Part shown: piece by piece, positions 1-8,961 of the stretch | Layout: every line of letters starts with the position of its first letter | Numbering within the stretch: position 1 is the stretch's first letter | DNA from: Flavobacteriales bacterium | Lineage (GTDB): Bacteria; Bacteroidota; Bacteroidia; Flavobacteriales_F; PHOS-HE28 | Length of the DNA: 64,000 bases | Assembly: GCA_016718655.1 (NCBI GenBank) | Contig: JADKCV010000016.1 | Coordinates: 1 to 64,000, forward strand | Reading direction: 5' to 3' | The notes under the pieces: generated by a model | Seen by the model: only the letters and a program-made list of their open reading frames with translations | The model's database searches: none | What the model was told of the DNA's origin: nothing | Position numbers and translations under genes: made by a program

Positions 1-28
1 GAAGCGCCGTACCAATATAGCCGGTCCA

Positions 29-1019
29 TTGAACAACGGCATGATCGCCGTCAATTTCCCGTCCAGCGCGACCAGTACATTCGCGGGCAGGATGGTAACG
101 GAGATCCGGGGTTTGTTGCGCTCCCTGCCGGAGTGGATGCGGGGTGAGGTGATGCTCAAGCTCCTCGAGCTGGGAATTGGCATTCTCGGTATCTGGTTGC
201 TCGTGAACGCGTCGAAAGCGTTGGTGAATCGGCGCGCCTCGAATGCCGATGTGCGTTACCGCTGGCGCAAGCTTGCGGACCTCTTAGGCACCGTGGTCTT
301 CGTCATCCTGCTCATCACCATCTACTCCCATCAGTTGGGCGGCCTCTCGGTCACCTTCGGCCTTGCCGCTGCGGGCATCGCCTTCGCGCTCCAGGAGGTG
401 GTCGCCTCGGTGGCGGGCTGGATGGCGGTGATGTTCGGGGGCTTCTATCGCACGGGTGACCGCGTGCAACTGGGCGGCACGAAGGGCGACGTCATCGACA
501 TCGGTGTACTGCGCACCACCATCATGGAGGTGGGGCAGTGGGTGGATAGCGACCTGTACACCGGACGCATCGTACTGGTGGCGAACAGCTTCGTCTTCAA
601 GGAACCCGTGTTCAACTATTCCAGCGACTTCCCCTTCCTGTGGGATGAGATCAAGGTGCCCATCACCTTTGAGAGCGATCACGACAAGGCACGTGCCCTC
701 TTCCTGAGCGCGCTCGAGCAGGTTGCCGGCTCCCTTTCGGAAAGCTCACAGGAGCGGTGGCGCGCCATGGTGAACAAGTATCTCATCGAGGATGCGCGCA
801 CCGATCCATGGGTGGCCATGACCTTCAATGACAACTGGGTGGAGTATACCTTGCGCTATGTGGTGGACTACAAGGGCAGGGAGGTCCACCAAGGACGCCC
901 TCTTCTCACGCATCCTGCGCGATGTTCAAGCCAGCCAGGGAGAAGTGCGGTTCGCCTCATCCACGCTGCGCATCCTCAACGACCGGCCCGTCAACAGTGG
1001 GTCGGATACCCGGTCATGA
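29..1019 (+). CDS. MscS-family mechanosensitive channel, frame broken near its 3' end, possibly cut at left edge
   Basis: Predicted small-conductance mechanosensitive channel that vents solutes through the inner membrane on osmotic downshift. The N-terminal third is hydrophobic, with helices around residues 45-60 and 85-105. A Gly/Ala-rich pore helix (GLAAAGIAFALQ) follows at about 110-122, then the MscS beta domain with GDRV and a hydrophilic C-terminal region. The frame is open to the window edge. TTG at 29 is the first start inside the window, and ATG at 41 or 92 are alternatives. After VVDYKG the frame is lost near 879-881: the family-like tail STKDALFSRIL continues one frame over and stops at 1019. 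Removing one G from the GGG run restores about 330 codons. Without that change the frame runs on as nonsense to 1087, into the next gene. Identity is clear from sequence; the exact start is not. Confidence 0.85.
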
Positions 1020-1067
1020 CCATGGAGCGGTCGGTGGCAAACAGTTCCCCTTTAAACACCCGAACCC

Positions 1068-2411
1068 ATGTTCAAGAAGTTCATTGACCGATTGAGCCTG
1101 GGCGAGAATGCCGAAGATCCCAAGCTCGCCATGGAGGCGATAGAGCGCAATGTGGAGTTCAGGGGCACCAACCTGTTGATCTTGGTGTTCGCCATCCTCA
1201 TCGCCTCGGTGGGTCTGAACGTCAATTCGGCCGCAGTGGTCATTGGCGCCATGTTGATCTCTCCGCTGATGGGGCCCATTGTAGGGGTCGGAGCCGGGTT
1301 GGGAGTGTTGGACCTGACACTTGTTCGCCGATCATTGCGCAATCTCGGGTTCGCTGTCGGTGCCAGCGTAATGACCTCGACGCTTTATTTCCTGGTCAGC
1401 CCATTGGATGACGCGTATTCGGAGATCCTGGCGCGGACGAATCCCACGATCTGGGACGTACTGATCGCAGCGGCAGGTGGCTTCGCAGGCATCATTGCTT
1501 CGGCAAGCAGGGATAAGGGCAATGTGGTGCCTGGTGTGGCCATTGCCACCGCCTTGATGCCACCGCTCTGTACGGCAGGTTTCGGTCTTGCCCATGCCAA
1601 CTGGGCGTACTTCGCCGGGGCTCTGTTCCTCTTCGTCATCAATTCGGTATTTATCAGCCTTGCTGCGTTCTCCACGGTGCGCTGGTTGAAGTACCCTACC
1701 CGGCAGTTCACCGATACACGAACACGGCGACGGATCGTGCTCGTCGTAACTGGCATCGTATTGCTTACCGTATTTCCGAGTATCTGGCTGGCCGCGCGGC
1801 TTGTGGCGCAGAACACCTTCAAGCAACGTGCCGACCGGTTCGTTTCCATGGAGGCTGGCGTTCCGGACAACTACCTCGTGCAGCGCTCCGTGGACCCGGT
1901 GGGCCGCTCCATCGTCCTCACTTACATGGGCACTGGCTTGGACAGTGTGCAAGTGGCATTGCTCAGGCAGCGGCTGGCCGTGCACGAACTGGCAGATTGT
2001 GACCTGCAGGTCCGCACCGGTCTTTCCTTGAAGGAACTGGGTCGCGAGGAGCGCACGCGGAGTGCTGGTTTCCAGCGCCAGTTGGAAGAGCAACGCGCTT
2101 TGATGGCGCAGCTCACGGCGATCAAGGATAGTCTGGCCAAGCGTGAGACATTCCGCGAGGAGCTCATGCGCGAGGCCATGGCCTTGGGCCCGATTTACGC
2201 TGGCTGGTGGTCGTGGACCTTCCCGGTCAGGCGGATTCCCTGCCGCGCGCGGTGTCGGCCCGTTTCGTGCGTTTTTCCCGACAGTACACAGGTCGCTCGC
2301 TTGGATCGCTGGTTGGGGCAGAAGTTGAACGGTCGGGGCCATACCTTGGTCGTTGCGGCTGACAGCATGCCGGTGGCGGAACCACCGATCATCAGAAAAC
2401 GCAGGAGGTAG
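1068..2411 (+). CDS. DUF389 family integral membrane protein with a locally shifted segment
   Basis: Membrane protein of the DUF389 (TIGR00341-like) family, whose function is not established. The N-terminal half carries about six hydrophobic segments, with family-like stretches such as GAMLISPLMGP near residue 60 and VVPGVAIATALMPPLC near 155. The C-terminal half is soluble and contains a charged, probably coiled-coil segment (about 325-370). About 24 residues near positions 378-402 look foreign (Trp, Arg and Cys rich). Reading one frame over between about 2204 and 2275 gives a normal chain beginning LVVVDLPGQADSLPRAV, and the original frame resumes at PDSTQ. This fits one missing C near 2203 and one extra T in the TTTTT run at 2272-2276. 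It follows the MscS gene by 48 bases, and the two may be co-transcribed. Confidence 0.85.
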   Translation: MFKKFIDRLSLGENAEDPKLAMEAIERNVEFRGTNLLILVFAILIASVGLNVNSAAVVIGAMLISPLMGPIVGVGAGLGVLDLTLVRRSLRNLGFAVGASVMTSTLYFLVSPLDDAYSEILARTNPTIWDVLIAAAGGFAGIIASASRDKGNVVPGVAIATALMPPLCTAGFGLAHANWAYFAGALFLFVINSVFISLAAFSTVRWLKYPTRQFTDTRTRRRIVLVVTGIVLLTVFPSIWLAARLVAQNTFKQRADRFVSMEAGVPDNYLVQRSVDPVGRSIVLTYMGTGLDSVQVALLRQRLAVHELADCDLQVRTGLSLKELGREERTRSAGFQRQLEEQRALMAQLTAIKDSLAKRETFREELMREAMALGPIYAGWWSWTFPVRRIPCRARCRPVSCVFPDSTQVARLDRWLGQKLNGRGHTLVVAADSMPVAEPPIIRKRRR

Positions 2412-2442
2412 GATCTGCCCGAGGACCAGGCCTATGGGGGGA

Positions 2443-2948
2443 TCATCCCCGCCGCACCGAATAGATCCACTCATCCTTCACTTCACCGTTCTTCACCAGC
2501 GTGCCAAGCAGCTTGGCCTCCAAAGTGAAAGCCAGCCTTCTCCAGGGCTTTCTGTGAGGCGATGTTGCTGCCGAAGGGCGAAGCATAGATGCGCGTCACC
2601 TCAGGGAATTCGGCGAAGCCCAGTTGCACCATCTGCCGGATCGCCTCGGTCATGATGCCCTTGCCACTGTGTGCCGCTGCCAGCCAGTAGCCGAGCTCCA
2701 TGTTGTTCCTCCAGAGATCCGTCTTCGGATGCAGGCCGATGGCAACCCACGCATTCACCAGCGATGTCGATGCACCGCCTCAGCGGCGGGCTTTGCTGGG
2801 CCTGCTGAATGAATTCCCTTCCGATCGCCTCGGTGAACGGATGTGGAAAGGAGTCTGTGAGGTTGGCTGCTACGCTCGGGTCGTTGGCGTGCTTCACCAG
2901 TGAATGCAGGTCGTCCGGATGGAAGGGGCGGAGTTGGAACAGGGCCAT
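2443..2948 (-). CDS. GNAT acetyltransferase (RimJ/RimL type), broken by two frameshifts
   Basis: GCN5-related N-acetyltransferase of the RimJ/RimL-like group, expected to move an acetyl group from acetyl-CoA to an amine; the substrate is unknown. The chain runs through three frames. The N-terminal part (MALFQLRPFHPDDL) covers residues 1 to about 68. A central part has the family signature GLHPKTDLWRNNMELGYWL and a CoA-binding region (GKGIMTEAIRQMV). The C-terminal part is LEAKLLGTLVKNGEVKDEWIY. Removing one A from the AA at 2744-2745 and one A from the AAA at 2528-2530 gives a continuous protein of 167 residues, normal for the family. A TAGCTTGG box lies 7 bases upstream of the ATG. Gene assignment is firm; whether the breaks are real is uncertain. 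Confidence 0.8.
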
Positions 2949-2970
2949 GGTGAGGCCAAGCTAACAACAC

Positions 2971-3004
2971 GAAGCCCCGACCACCTTTCGGCGGCCAGGG
3001 CTTC
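2971..3004 (-). terminator. hairpin after the prolyl oligopeptidase gene
   Basis: GAAGCCC and GGGCTTC form the base of a hairpin with an imperfect GC-rich upper stem and TTTC near the tip. It lies about 30 bases past the stop of the leftward peptidase gene and also just upstream of the GNAT start. There is no strong U tract, so this is a likely but not certain intrinsic terminator. Confidence 0.5.
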
Positions 3005-3036
3005 CTTTCACCAAACGTTGAAGCTTGTGCAGGCGA

Positions 3037-5217
3037 TCACTTTGCGCCTTCGCTCTTGTCGTATTGCGGGGTCACACCCATGCTATGGAAGAAGAAGGCC
3101 CACTTGTCCGCCTGCTGATCGATGATCATGCTCGTGGGCATGCCTGCACCGTGGCCGGCCTGCGTCTGCACACGGATCAGCACCGGAGCATCGCCCTGCT
3201 GGGCAGGCTGCAGGGTGCTGATGAATTTGAAGCTGTGCGCGGGCACCACGCGGTCATCGTGGTCGGCGGTCATCACCATGGTGGCCGGGTACTTCGCGGG
3301 CTTCACGTTGTGCAGGGGCGAGTACTTCATCAGGTAGTCCAGTTCCTCCTTGCTGTTGTCCGCGTTGCCGTACTCGGGCACCCAGCCGAAGCCGGCGGTG
3401 AACTTCTGGTAGCGCAGCATGTCCAGCACGCCCACCTCGGGAAAGCACACGCCGAATAGGTCGGGACGTTGGGTCATCACCGCACCGATGAGCAGTCCGC
3501 CGTTGCTGCCTCCGTTCACGCCCAGGTGCGGGGTGTCCGTCCACTTTTCGGCGATCAGGTATTCCGCGGCCGCGATGAAGTCATCGAACACGTTCTGCTT
3601 TTTCTCCTTCATGCCGGCCTTGTGCCAGTCCTCGCCATACTCGCCGCCACCGCGCAGGTTGGCCAGGGCGAACACACCACCCTGTTCGAGCAGGATCATG
3701 CGGCTGGTGCTGAAGCTGGGGGAGAGGCTGACGTTGAAACCACCGTAGGCATAGAGCAGGGTCGGGTTCTTGCCGCTCTTCTCCAGGCCCTTCTTGTGCA
3801 CGATGAACATGGGGACCTTGGTGCCGTCCTTGCTGGGATAGAACACTTGTTCCGTGACGAACTGTGAAGGATCGAACTTCAGCTCGGGGCGGCTGAACAC
3901 CTCGCTCTTTCCCGTGGCATAGTCGTACTTGAAGATGGTGCCGGGGTCGGTGAAGCTGGTGAAGCTGTAGAAGCCGAAGGTGGCGTCCCGCTTTCCGCCG
4001 AAGCCGCCCGCGCTGCCCAGGTCGGGCAGTTGGATCTCCTGTTCGTCCGTGCCGTCCAGCTTGAAGCGGTGGATGCGCGTGGTGGCATCCTTCAGGTAGC
4101 TAGCGAACATATAAGGGCCACCGGTGCTGACGCCTTCCAGTAGCTGGTCCCGCTGGGGGATGATGTCCTTCCAGTTCTCCTTGGCCGGTTTCGCTGGATC
4201 CACCTCCACCAAGCGGTAGTTGGGGGCATCCACTTCGGTCATCACCAGGAACTTGCCGGTGGCAGGCACGAACTCAACGATGCTCGTCTTGTGGTCGAAG
4301 CCCTGTTGGAGGGGCGTCCATGCGGTGGAAGGGCTGGGAATGCCACCGGTGCGCAGGTCATGGAAATACATCTCGAAGCCGTCGGTCCCGGTGCTCACGT
4401 ACAGCGTGGCGAATTCCTCGCCTTCGGTGACCCCGGCGCCCACGTACAGGTCGCCGTTGACCTTGTTCTCCCACACCAGCACGTCCTTCTCCTGGGCATC
4501 ACCCAGTTTGTGGTAATAGACCTTCTGGAACTTGCTGGCAGCGCTCAGTTCCGTGCCTTTGGCGGGCTCCGGATAGCGGCTGTAGAAGAAACCGTCCTTG
4601 TACCAGGCCACGCCGCTGAACTTGGCCCACTTCAGCACATCGGGCAGCTGCTTCATGGTGCCGAGGTCGTACACCGTGATGTCCTGCCAGTCGCTTCCCG
4701 CTTTCTGCACGCCGACCGCCATGTAGCGGTCCTTCTGGTCGCCACCCATCAGGCTGAACGTGGTGGTGCCGGCCGGGTCGATGGCATTGGGGTCGATGAA
4801 GACCTGGTCCTCACCATCGAGGCCCTTGCGCACATTGATCACGAACTGGTTCTGCAGGCCGCTGTTCTTGCTGATGAAGTACAATTCGCCCACCTTATAG
4901 GGCGAGCCCACCTTGGGGAAGTTGTACAGTTCTTCGTAGCGCTTGGCGATCGCATCGCGGAATGGGACCGTGGCCAGATGGGCCTGCGTCACCGCGTTCT
5001 GCCGCTTCACCCAATCTGCCGTCTCTGCACTCGTGTCGTTCTCCAACCAGCGATAGGGGTCGGCCACCCAGGTGCCGTGCAAGGTGTCTCCAGCGGTGCT
5101 GTCCTGGCGGGTTTCGGGATAGTTCAACTTCTCCACGGTAGGGGCGGGTTCACCGTCGCCGCAAGCCTGCAAGGTGAGCAGTGCGACCGGTAGTGCGAAA
5201 AAAGCTGCTTGGCGCAT
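3037..5217 (-). CDS. prolyl oligopeptidase family serine peptidase (S9), lipoprotein
   Basis: Serine peptidase of the prolyl oligopeptidase family (S9A), cleaving short peptides after proline, probably in the periplasm or at the envelope. The N terminus is a lipoprotein signal with lipobox LQAC (cysteine near residue 18). A seven-bladed beta-propeller domain spans roughly residues 90-450. The C-terminal alpha/beta hydrolase domain shows the nucleophile motif GGSNGG (Ser about 571), an acidic residue in ADHDDRVVP (about 655) and a histidine in AGHGAG (about 689). Length (726 residues) matches family members. ATG at 5217 is preferred because it gives the signal peptide directly; ATG at 5235 would add six residues. 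A TACCTTTG promoter box lies upstream at 5251-5258. Confidence 0.95.
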   Translation of the reverse strand: MRQAAFFALPVALLTLQACGDGEPAPTVEKLNYPETRQDSTAGDTLHGTWVADPYRWLENDTSAETADWVKRQNAVTQAHLATVPFRDAIAKRYEELYNFPKVGSPYKVGELYFISKNSGLQNQFVINVRKGLDGEDQVFIDPNAIDPAGTTTFSLMGGDQKDRYMAVGVQKAGSDWQDITVYDLGTMKQLPDVLKWAKFSGVAWYKDGFFYSRYPEPAKGTELSAASKFQKVYYHKLGDAQEKDVLVWENKVNGDLYVGAGVTEGEEFATLYVSTGTDGFEMYFHDLRTGGIPSPSTAWTPLQQGFDHKTSIVEFVPATGKFLVMTEVDAPNYRLVEVDPAKPAKENWKDIIPQRDQLLEGVSTGGPYMFASYLKDATTRIHRFKLDGTDEQEIQLPDLGSAGGFGGKRDATFGFYSFTSFTDPGTIFKYDYATGKSEVFSRPELKFDPSQFVTEQVFYPSKDGTKVPMFIVHKKGLEKSGKNPTLLYAYGGFNVSLSPSFSTSRMILLEQGGVFALANLRGGGEYGEDWHKAGMKEKKQNVFDDFIAAAEYLIAEKWTDTPHLGVNGGSNGGLLIGAVMTQRPDLFGVCFPEVGVLDMLRYQKFTAGFGWVPEYGNADNSKEELDYLMKYSPLHNVKPAKYPATMVMTADHDDRVVPAHSFKFISTLQPAQQGDAPVLIRVQTQAGHGAGMPTSMIIDQQADKWAFFFHSMGVTPQYDKSEGAK

Positions 5218-5250
5218 GGTGGCGTTCGTCCGCATTTGATCGGACGCGGC

Positions 5251-5258
5251 CAAAGGTA
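5251..5258 (-). promoter_or_regulatory. Bacteroidetes -7 box for the S9 peptidase
   Basis: TACCTTTG on the minus strand is an exact match to TAnnTTTG, 33 bases before the preferred ATG and 15 before the alternative one. No convincing -33 TTG is seen. Confidence 0.55.
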
Positions 5259-5318
5259 ACCGCCGTCGGAAAGGCGATCGAGCGACACCGGTGATCACGC
5301 TCGTGATGAACGGTTTTC

Positions 5319-6636
5319 TCAAGCGCGTTTGCGCTTCTCCTGATGGACGCTTTCCAATGCGTATACCGTGCCAGGCCCCGGGATCAGGTCCACCGTGGTG
5401 CCCAGTTGCCCGGCAAGGGTCTGGATGAGTTCCATTCCCAGGCTTTGGGGCTTTTCCCATTTCGTTCGGTCGGCAAGACCCACGCCATCGTCACCGATAC
5501 GCAACATCAAGCCACCATCACTATCGGTATCCAAGTGCACCAATATGGTCCCTTCCTTTCGTCCTCGGAAGGCATACTTCAAGGAGTTGGAAATGATCTC
5601 ATTGATGATCAGACCCCAGCGGGATCAACGTGTCCACACTGAGCGTGGGGATGTTGATGCGGATATCGAGATGCAGTTTGGTATCGATGGTATATGCGTA
5701 ACAAAGATCCCGGGTGAGGTGCGTGAGGTAGGCGTTCACATCGATGTTCGCGAGGTCCTTGCTCAGGTAGGTCTGCTCGTGCACCAAGGCCATGGCACTG
5801 ACGCGGTTCACACATTCGTTGAACAGTTCCAGGGTGCGTTCATCCTTCACCTGGTCCATCTGGAAACGGATCAGGCTTTTGACGATCTGGAGGTTGTTCT
5901 TCACCCGGTGGTGGATCTCCTTCAGCATCACCTCCTTCTCCTCCTTGCTGAGCATGGTCTCGCGGAGCTCCTTATTGGCCGATTCGAGGTTCTTCCTCGC
6001 CACCTCCAATTGTTGCGTGTTCAGGCGGGAGCGCTGGAGCAACTTGTTGCTCACGCCGGTGAGCCACGCCAGGATCACGGCCATCAGGCAAGCTGCGATG
6101 AGCAGGACACGGGCTTCGCTCCAACGGGCGCCAAGTGTGGCCGAATGTGCGCTGAGCCCTTGTTCATGTACGTTCCGCGTGGCTTTGTCCACCACTTTCT
6201 GTGAACGTTGTAGCATGATCTGCAACACGGCCTCCTGCGAACGCAACGTGCTCCAGGTGCCTTGATGGGCAATGATCTGATCGTGAAGGGAATCCGTCTG
6301 GTGCAATGACCTGTCCAGTGCTGCGGGCATCTCATCCATCCCGGGCGAGTCCGAATAGGCGGCCTTGGTGTGTTCGATGGTGGTCCGCAACTTTTGAAGC
6401 TCGTTGTCCCATTGGTGTTGCTGGGCACTGAGGTCGACACGGTGCACGAGTCCCAATTGATGGATGCTCTCGCTGATGCCGTTGAGCTCCTCCAGCAATT
6501 TCACCTCATGCGAGATCCGTTGCTGCAGCGAGCTCGAGCGTGAGACAAGGATGATACCGTAGGCGATGAACGCTACGGAGATGCAGGTGACCAGGATGGG
6601 CCACCAACGCCAAGGGGTTCGAACAAAGGGGGACAT
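5319..6636 (-). CDS. membrane sensor histidine kinase (HisKA_2/HWE-like), broken by one frameshift
   Basis: Two-component sensor kinase. A transmembrane helix at about residues 13-32, an extracytoplasmic region to about 170 and a second helix at about 175-195 form the sensor. A coiled-coil linker follows. The phosphoacceptor region EIHHRVKNNLQ (His about 250) is typical of the HisKA_2 class. The ATP-binding domain includes NEIISNSLKYAF and GDDGVGL. The frame breaks at CCCC 5614-5617: removing one base joins TLIPLG to LIINEIISNS and gives 438 residues. No response regulator is adjacent; the nearest receivers are at 9-10 kb. The sensed signal cannot be inferred. Confidence 0.85.
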
Positions 6637-6681
6637 GTGCGTGCCCTTGAACGCAAGGACGCGCCAATGGTTGCGCGGACC

Positions 6682-7239
6682 TCAGGGTTCCGCACTGGCC
6701 CGAAGCCGGGCCTCGAATCCATTCAGGAGGGCCTCGACCCGTTGGATGGATCGTTCCTGAAGTTCAGCCAGGAGCCGTTGTGCGTTCGATCTGCTCAACC
6801 CGGGTGTGCGACCTAACGGATCCTTGCCCCTTGAGATCGGACCGATATGCACCCCTCCCAACGAAGTGGATGCATTCCCCGAATGGACCAGTTCCGTTAC
6901 CAACACCCGACACTCACCCGGTTTGATCCGGATAACGACCTTGTACTGCACCGTGCCCATGCTTTCCTCACGCATGGTCAGCATCGCTGATCGGAAATTG
7001 AAGCGGGCGAAACCGTCCAGGGTACCATCCTCGCGCTTGCTCTGTAACAATTTGGCTCCAGGTTCACGGCCGAAGGTCCAGTTCCAGGCATCCAACGCCT
7101 TGTCGTAGAGTTGCACACCATTGAGGGGCACATTCACGGAGCGGCTGAAGCTCAGTGCCGAACCTTCACCAGCAGGGGTTTCCTGGGCACACAGCAGGGT
7201 CGCTAGCGATACAAGAAGGAGGAGCAGGAGTGCACGCAC
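6682..7239 (-). CDS. DUF4468-like exported protein
   Basis: Exported protein of 185 residues with a clear signal peptide (poly-Leu core, cleavage near LLCAQ, residue 19). The mature part has the pattern of DUF4468 proteins: an N-terminal YDKALDAWNWTF stretch and a central region of alternating strands (GFARFNFRS, VQYKVVIRIKPGECRV). The C terminus is a basic helix. Function is unknown; DUF4468 proteins are common as periplasmic proteins in Bacteroidota. The start codon is GTG, chosen because it opens the signal peptide. A TAACTTTG box ends only four bases upstream, so the mRNA may be leaderless. It is divergent from the NYN-domain gene. Confidence 0.7.
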   Translation of the reverse strand: MRALLLLLLVSLATLLCAQETPAGEGSALSFSRSVNVPLNGVQLYDKALDAWNWTFGREPGAKLLQSKREDGTLDGFARFNFRSAMLTMREESMGTVQYKVVIRIKPGECRVLVTELVHSGNASTSLGGVHIGPISRGKDPLGRTPGLSRSNAQRLLAELQERSIQRVEALLNGFEARLRASAEP

Positions 7240-7243
7240 GGAT

Positions 7244-7251
7244 CAAAGTTA
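7244..7251 (-). promoter_or_regulatory. -7 box for the DUF4468 gene
   Basis: TAACTTTG on the minus strand matches TAnnTTTG exactly. It ends four bases before the GTG start, so transcription would begin at or next to the start codon. Confidence 0.55.
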
Positions 7252-7275
7252 CGGGGAGTCCTCGGGGATGACGGC

Positions 7276-7283
7276 TACCTTTG
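7276..7283 (+). promoter_or_regulatory. -7 box for the NYN-domain gene
   Basis: TACCTTTG matches TAnnTTTG exactly, 22 bases before the ATG at 7306. It is back to back with the box of the divergent DUF4468 gene. Confidence 0.6.
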
Positions 7284-7305
7284 AGCCCTTATCCAAGATC
7301 GTACC

Positions 7306-8241
7306 ATGAGCAATGCAATGAAAGGGAATCGGGCGTTGAAGGTCGGGGTGTTCTATGACGGCAGCTATTTCACCCACGTCAGCAATTACTACAACTACGT
7401 CCACACGCACCGCAGGCGTCTGCACATCGGTGGTTTGCACGACTACATCAAACACATGGTGGCAGAACGGGAAGGAACGCTCCCGAACCTTTGCCATATC
7501 ATCGATGCACACTTCTTCAGAGGTCGGTTCACCGCGCGTGAGGCCAATGAAAAGGTCAACCAGCTCTATTATGATCGCGTCTTCGACGACGTGTTGATGT
7601 ACAACAACGTTCAGACCCACTATCTACCGGTCAAGGACCTCATGGGCCGGAAGCGCGAGAAGGGCATCGACGTGTTGATGGCACTGGAGACCTACGAGCT
7701 GTGTATGCTCAAGCGATACGATATCGTGGCATTGGTCGCATCGGATGGGGATCACGTGCCACTCGTCAGGAAGCTCCATGCCTTGGGGTGCAAGACCATG
7801 CTCCTCGGGTGGGACTTCGAGTTCGCGGACCAGGAGACGGGCGAGACACAGACCACCCGGACCAGTACGGACCTCTGGAACGAGGTGAGTTACCCCTTGC
7901 CCATGCACGACCTGATCGAAGAGGGATTGCGCGAGGATGACGAGGTGGTACGGGAGGTCTTCGTGGTCCGTGACATGTCCCGTGATCAGGATGGGGAGAC
8001 CTATGACCGCTCCAACGCTGCGGTCACCCTGGTGGACGAGGAGCGGCATCGCAGTACCGTGATGAGCCTGCTCAGCGGTTATGGGTTCATCCGGTTCCCG
8101 GACAACAACTTGTTCTTCCGCTACGACGACCTGCAGGATATCCCCTTCGATCAGTTGGCTATCAATGACGAAGTGGAGTTCAATGTGGCGATCAACCACA
8201 AGGGGCAACGTGTAGCCCGCAATATCACCAGGGCTGTCTAA
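7306..8241 (+). CDS. NYN/LabA-like nuclease domain fused to a cold-shock-type domain
   Basis: Cytosolic protein of 311 residues. The N-terminal two thirds are an NYN (LabA/DUF88, PIN-like) domain with the acidic residues expected of a metal-dependent RNase: FYDGSYF near residue 17, KGIDVLMALE near 120 and ASDGDHVPLV near 145. The last 60 residues (from about 250) look like a cold-shock/OB nucleic-acid-binding domain: SGYGFIRF, LFFRYDDL, and a NDEVEFNV strand ending in ARNI. RNA processing or decay is therefore likely. The exact target is unknown. Its stop overlaps the stop of the convergent kinase gene by four bases. Confidence 0.8.
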   Translation: MSNAMKGNRALKVGVFYDGSYFTHVSNYYNYVHTHRRRLHIGGLHDYIKHMVAEREGTLPNLCHIIDAHFFRGRFTAREANEKVNQLYYDRVFDDVLMYNNVQTHYLPVKDLMGRKREKGIDVLMALETYELCMLKRYDIVALVASDGDHVPLVRKLHALGCKTMLLGWDFEFADQETGETQTTRTSTDLWNEVSYPLPMHDLIEEGLREDDEVVREVFVVRDMSRDQDGETYDRSNAAVTLVDEERHRSTVMSLLSGYGFIRFPDNNLFFRYDDLQDIPFDQLAINDEVEFNVAINHKGQRVARNITRAV

Positions 8242-8941
8242 GCGGCGGCCAATTCCAACGTGAAGGTGCTTCCCGTGCCGGGTCCGTCGCTGTGGACGGA
8301 AAGGTCACCTTTCATGGCTTGTGCCCATTGACGGGCTCGTGCGAGCGTGGAACGGCCTTGTGCCTCGCCAGCTGTACTTCGGGAGCTCAGCCAGGCATAC
8401 CGGACGAATACCATGTCCAGGTCGGCGGGAAGCAGGCCTACACCCGGGTCGGTGACGGAGAGTCGGATGGAGCGGCCCATCTGTTCGGCGCGCACATGGA
8501 TCGTTGCACCGGCCGCAGCGAACTTCGAGGCGTTGGAGATCAGGCGTGTAGCACCTCACCCAAGTAATGGGCATCGGCCAATACCCTCAGGTCGTTCGGC
8601 ATTTCCAGCTCCAGTACTTGGTGTTTGCGTTGGTAGCGATGGTCAAGTTGTCCGATCACCTTTTCCAGCAATTCGCGCAGCCCCATGGACGTCAGTTCGA
8701 GATGACCAACACCGCGTACCACCCCCATGTCGTCGAGCAGTTGTTCCACTTCACGCAGGGCTTTGAAGTGCTGCTGTTCCCCGAAGGTGAGCAGTTCGCG
8801 GTCCTCCTCGATAGCGCAACGTGATGCCAGGTGGCCCAATACCTGTTGGATCCCTGCCAACCGATTGCGTAGGTCGTGCGCGAACGTATGGAGCCGTTCG
8901 GCCTGGGCGGTATTGCTGAGCAGGTCCTTTGATGCACCCAT
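8238..8941 (-). CDS. soluble histidine kinase, broken by one frameshift
   Basis: Small histidine kinase with no membrane segment or recognisable sensor domain. The phosphoacceptor helix contains HTFAHDLRNRL (His about residue 22). The ATPase domain follows with NASKFA (N box), DPGVGL (G1) and GTGSTF (G2). The frame breaks near 8543-8544: adding one base joins GEVLH to ALISNASKFA and gives 234 residues. Two stand-alone receiver genes lie immediately upstream on the same strand (gaps of 20 and 42 bases), so the three probably form one operon and a phosphorelay. The input may come through a partner protein. Confidence 0.8.
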
Positions 8942-8961
8942 GGGATGTTCGGATCCTGTGG

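Noticed and set aside
870..890. Programmed ribosomal frameshifting in the MscS gene (and in the other broken genes).
   Set aside because: There is no slippery heptamer with downstream structure, and the same kind of break recurs in unrelated genes at homopolymers.
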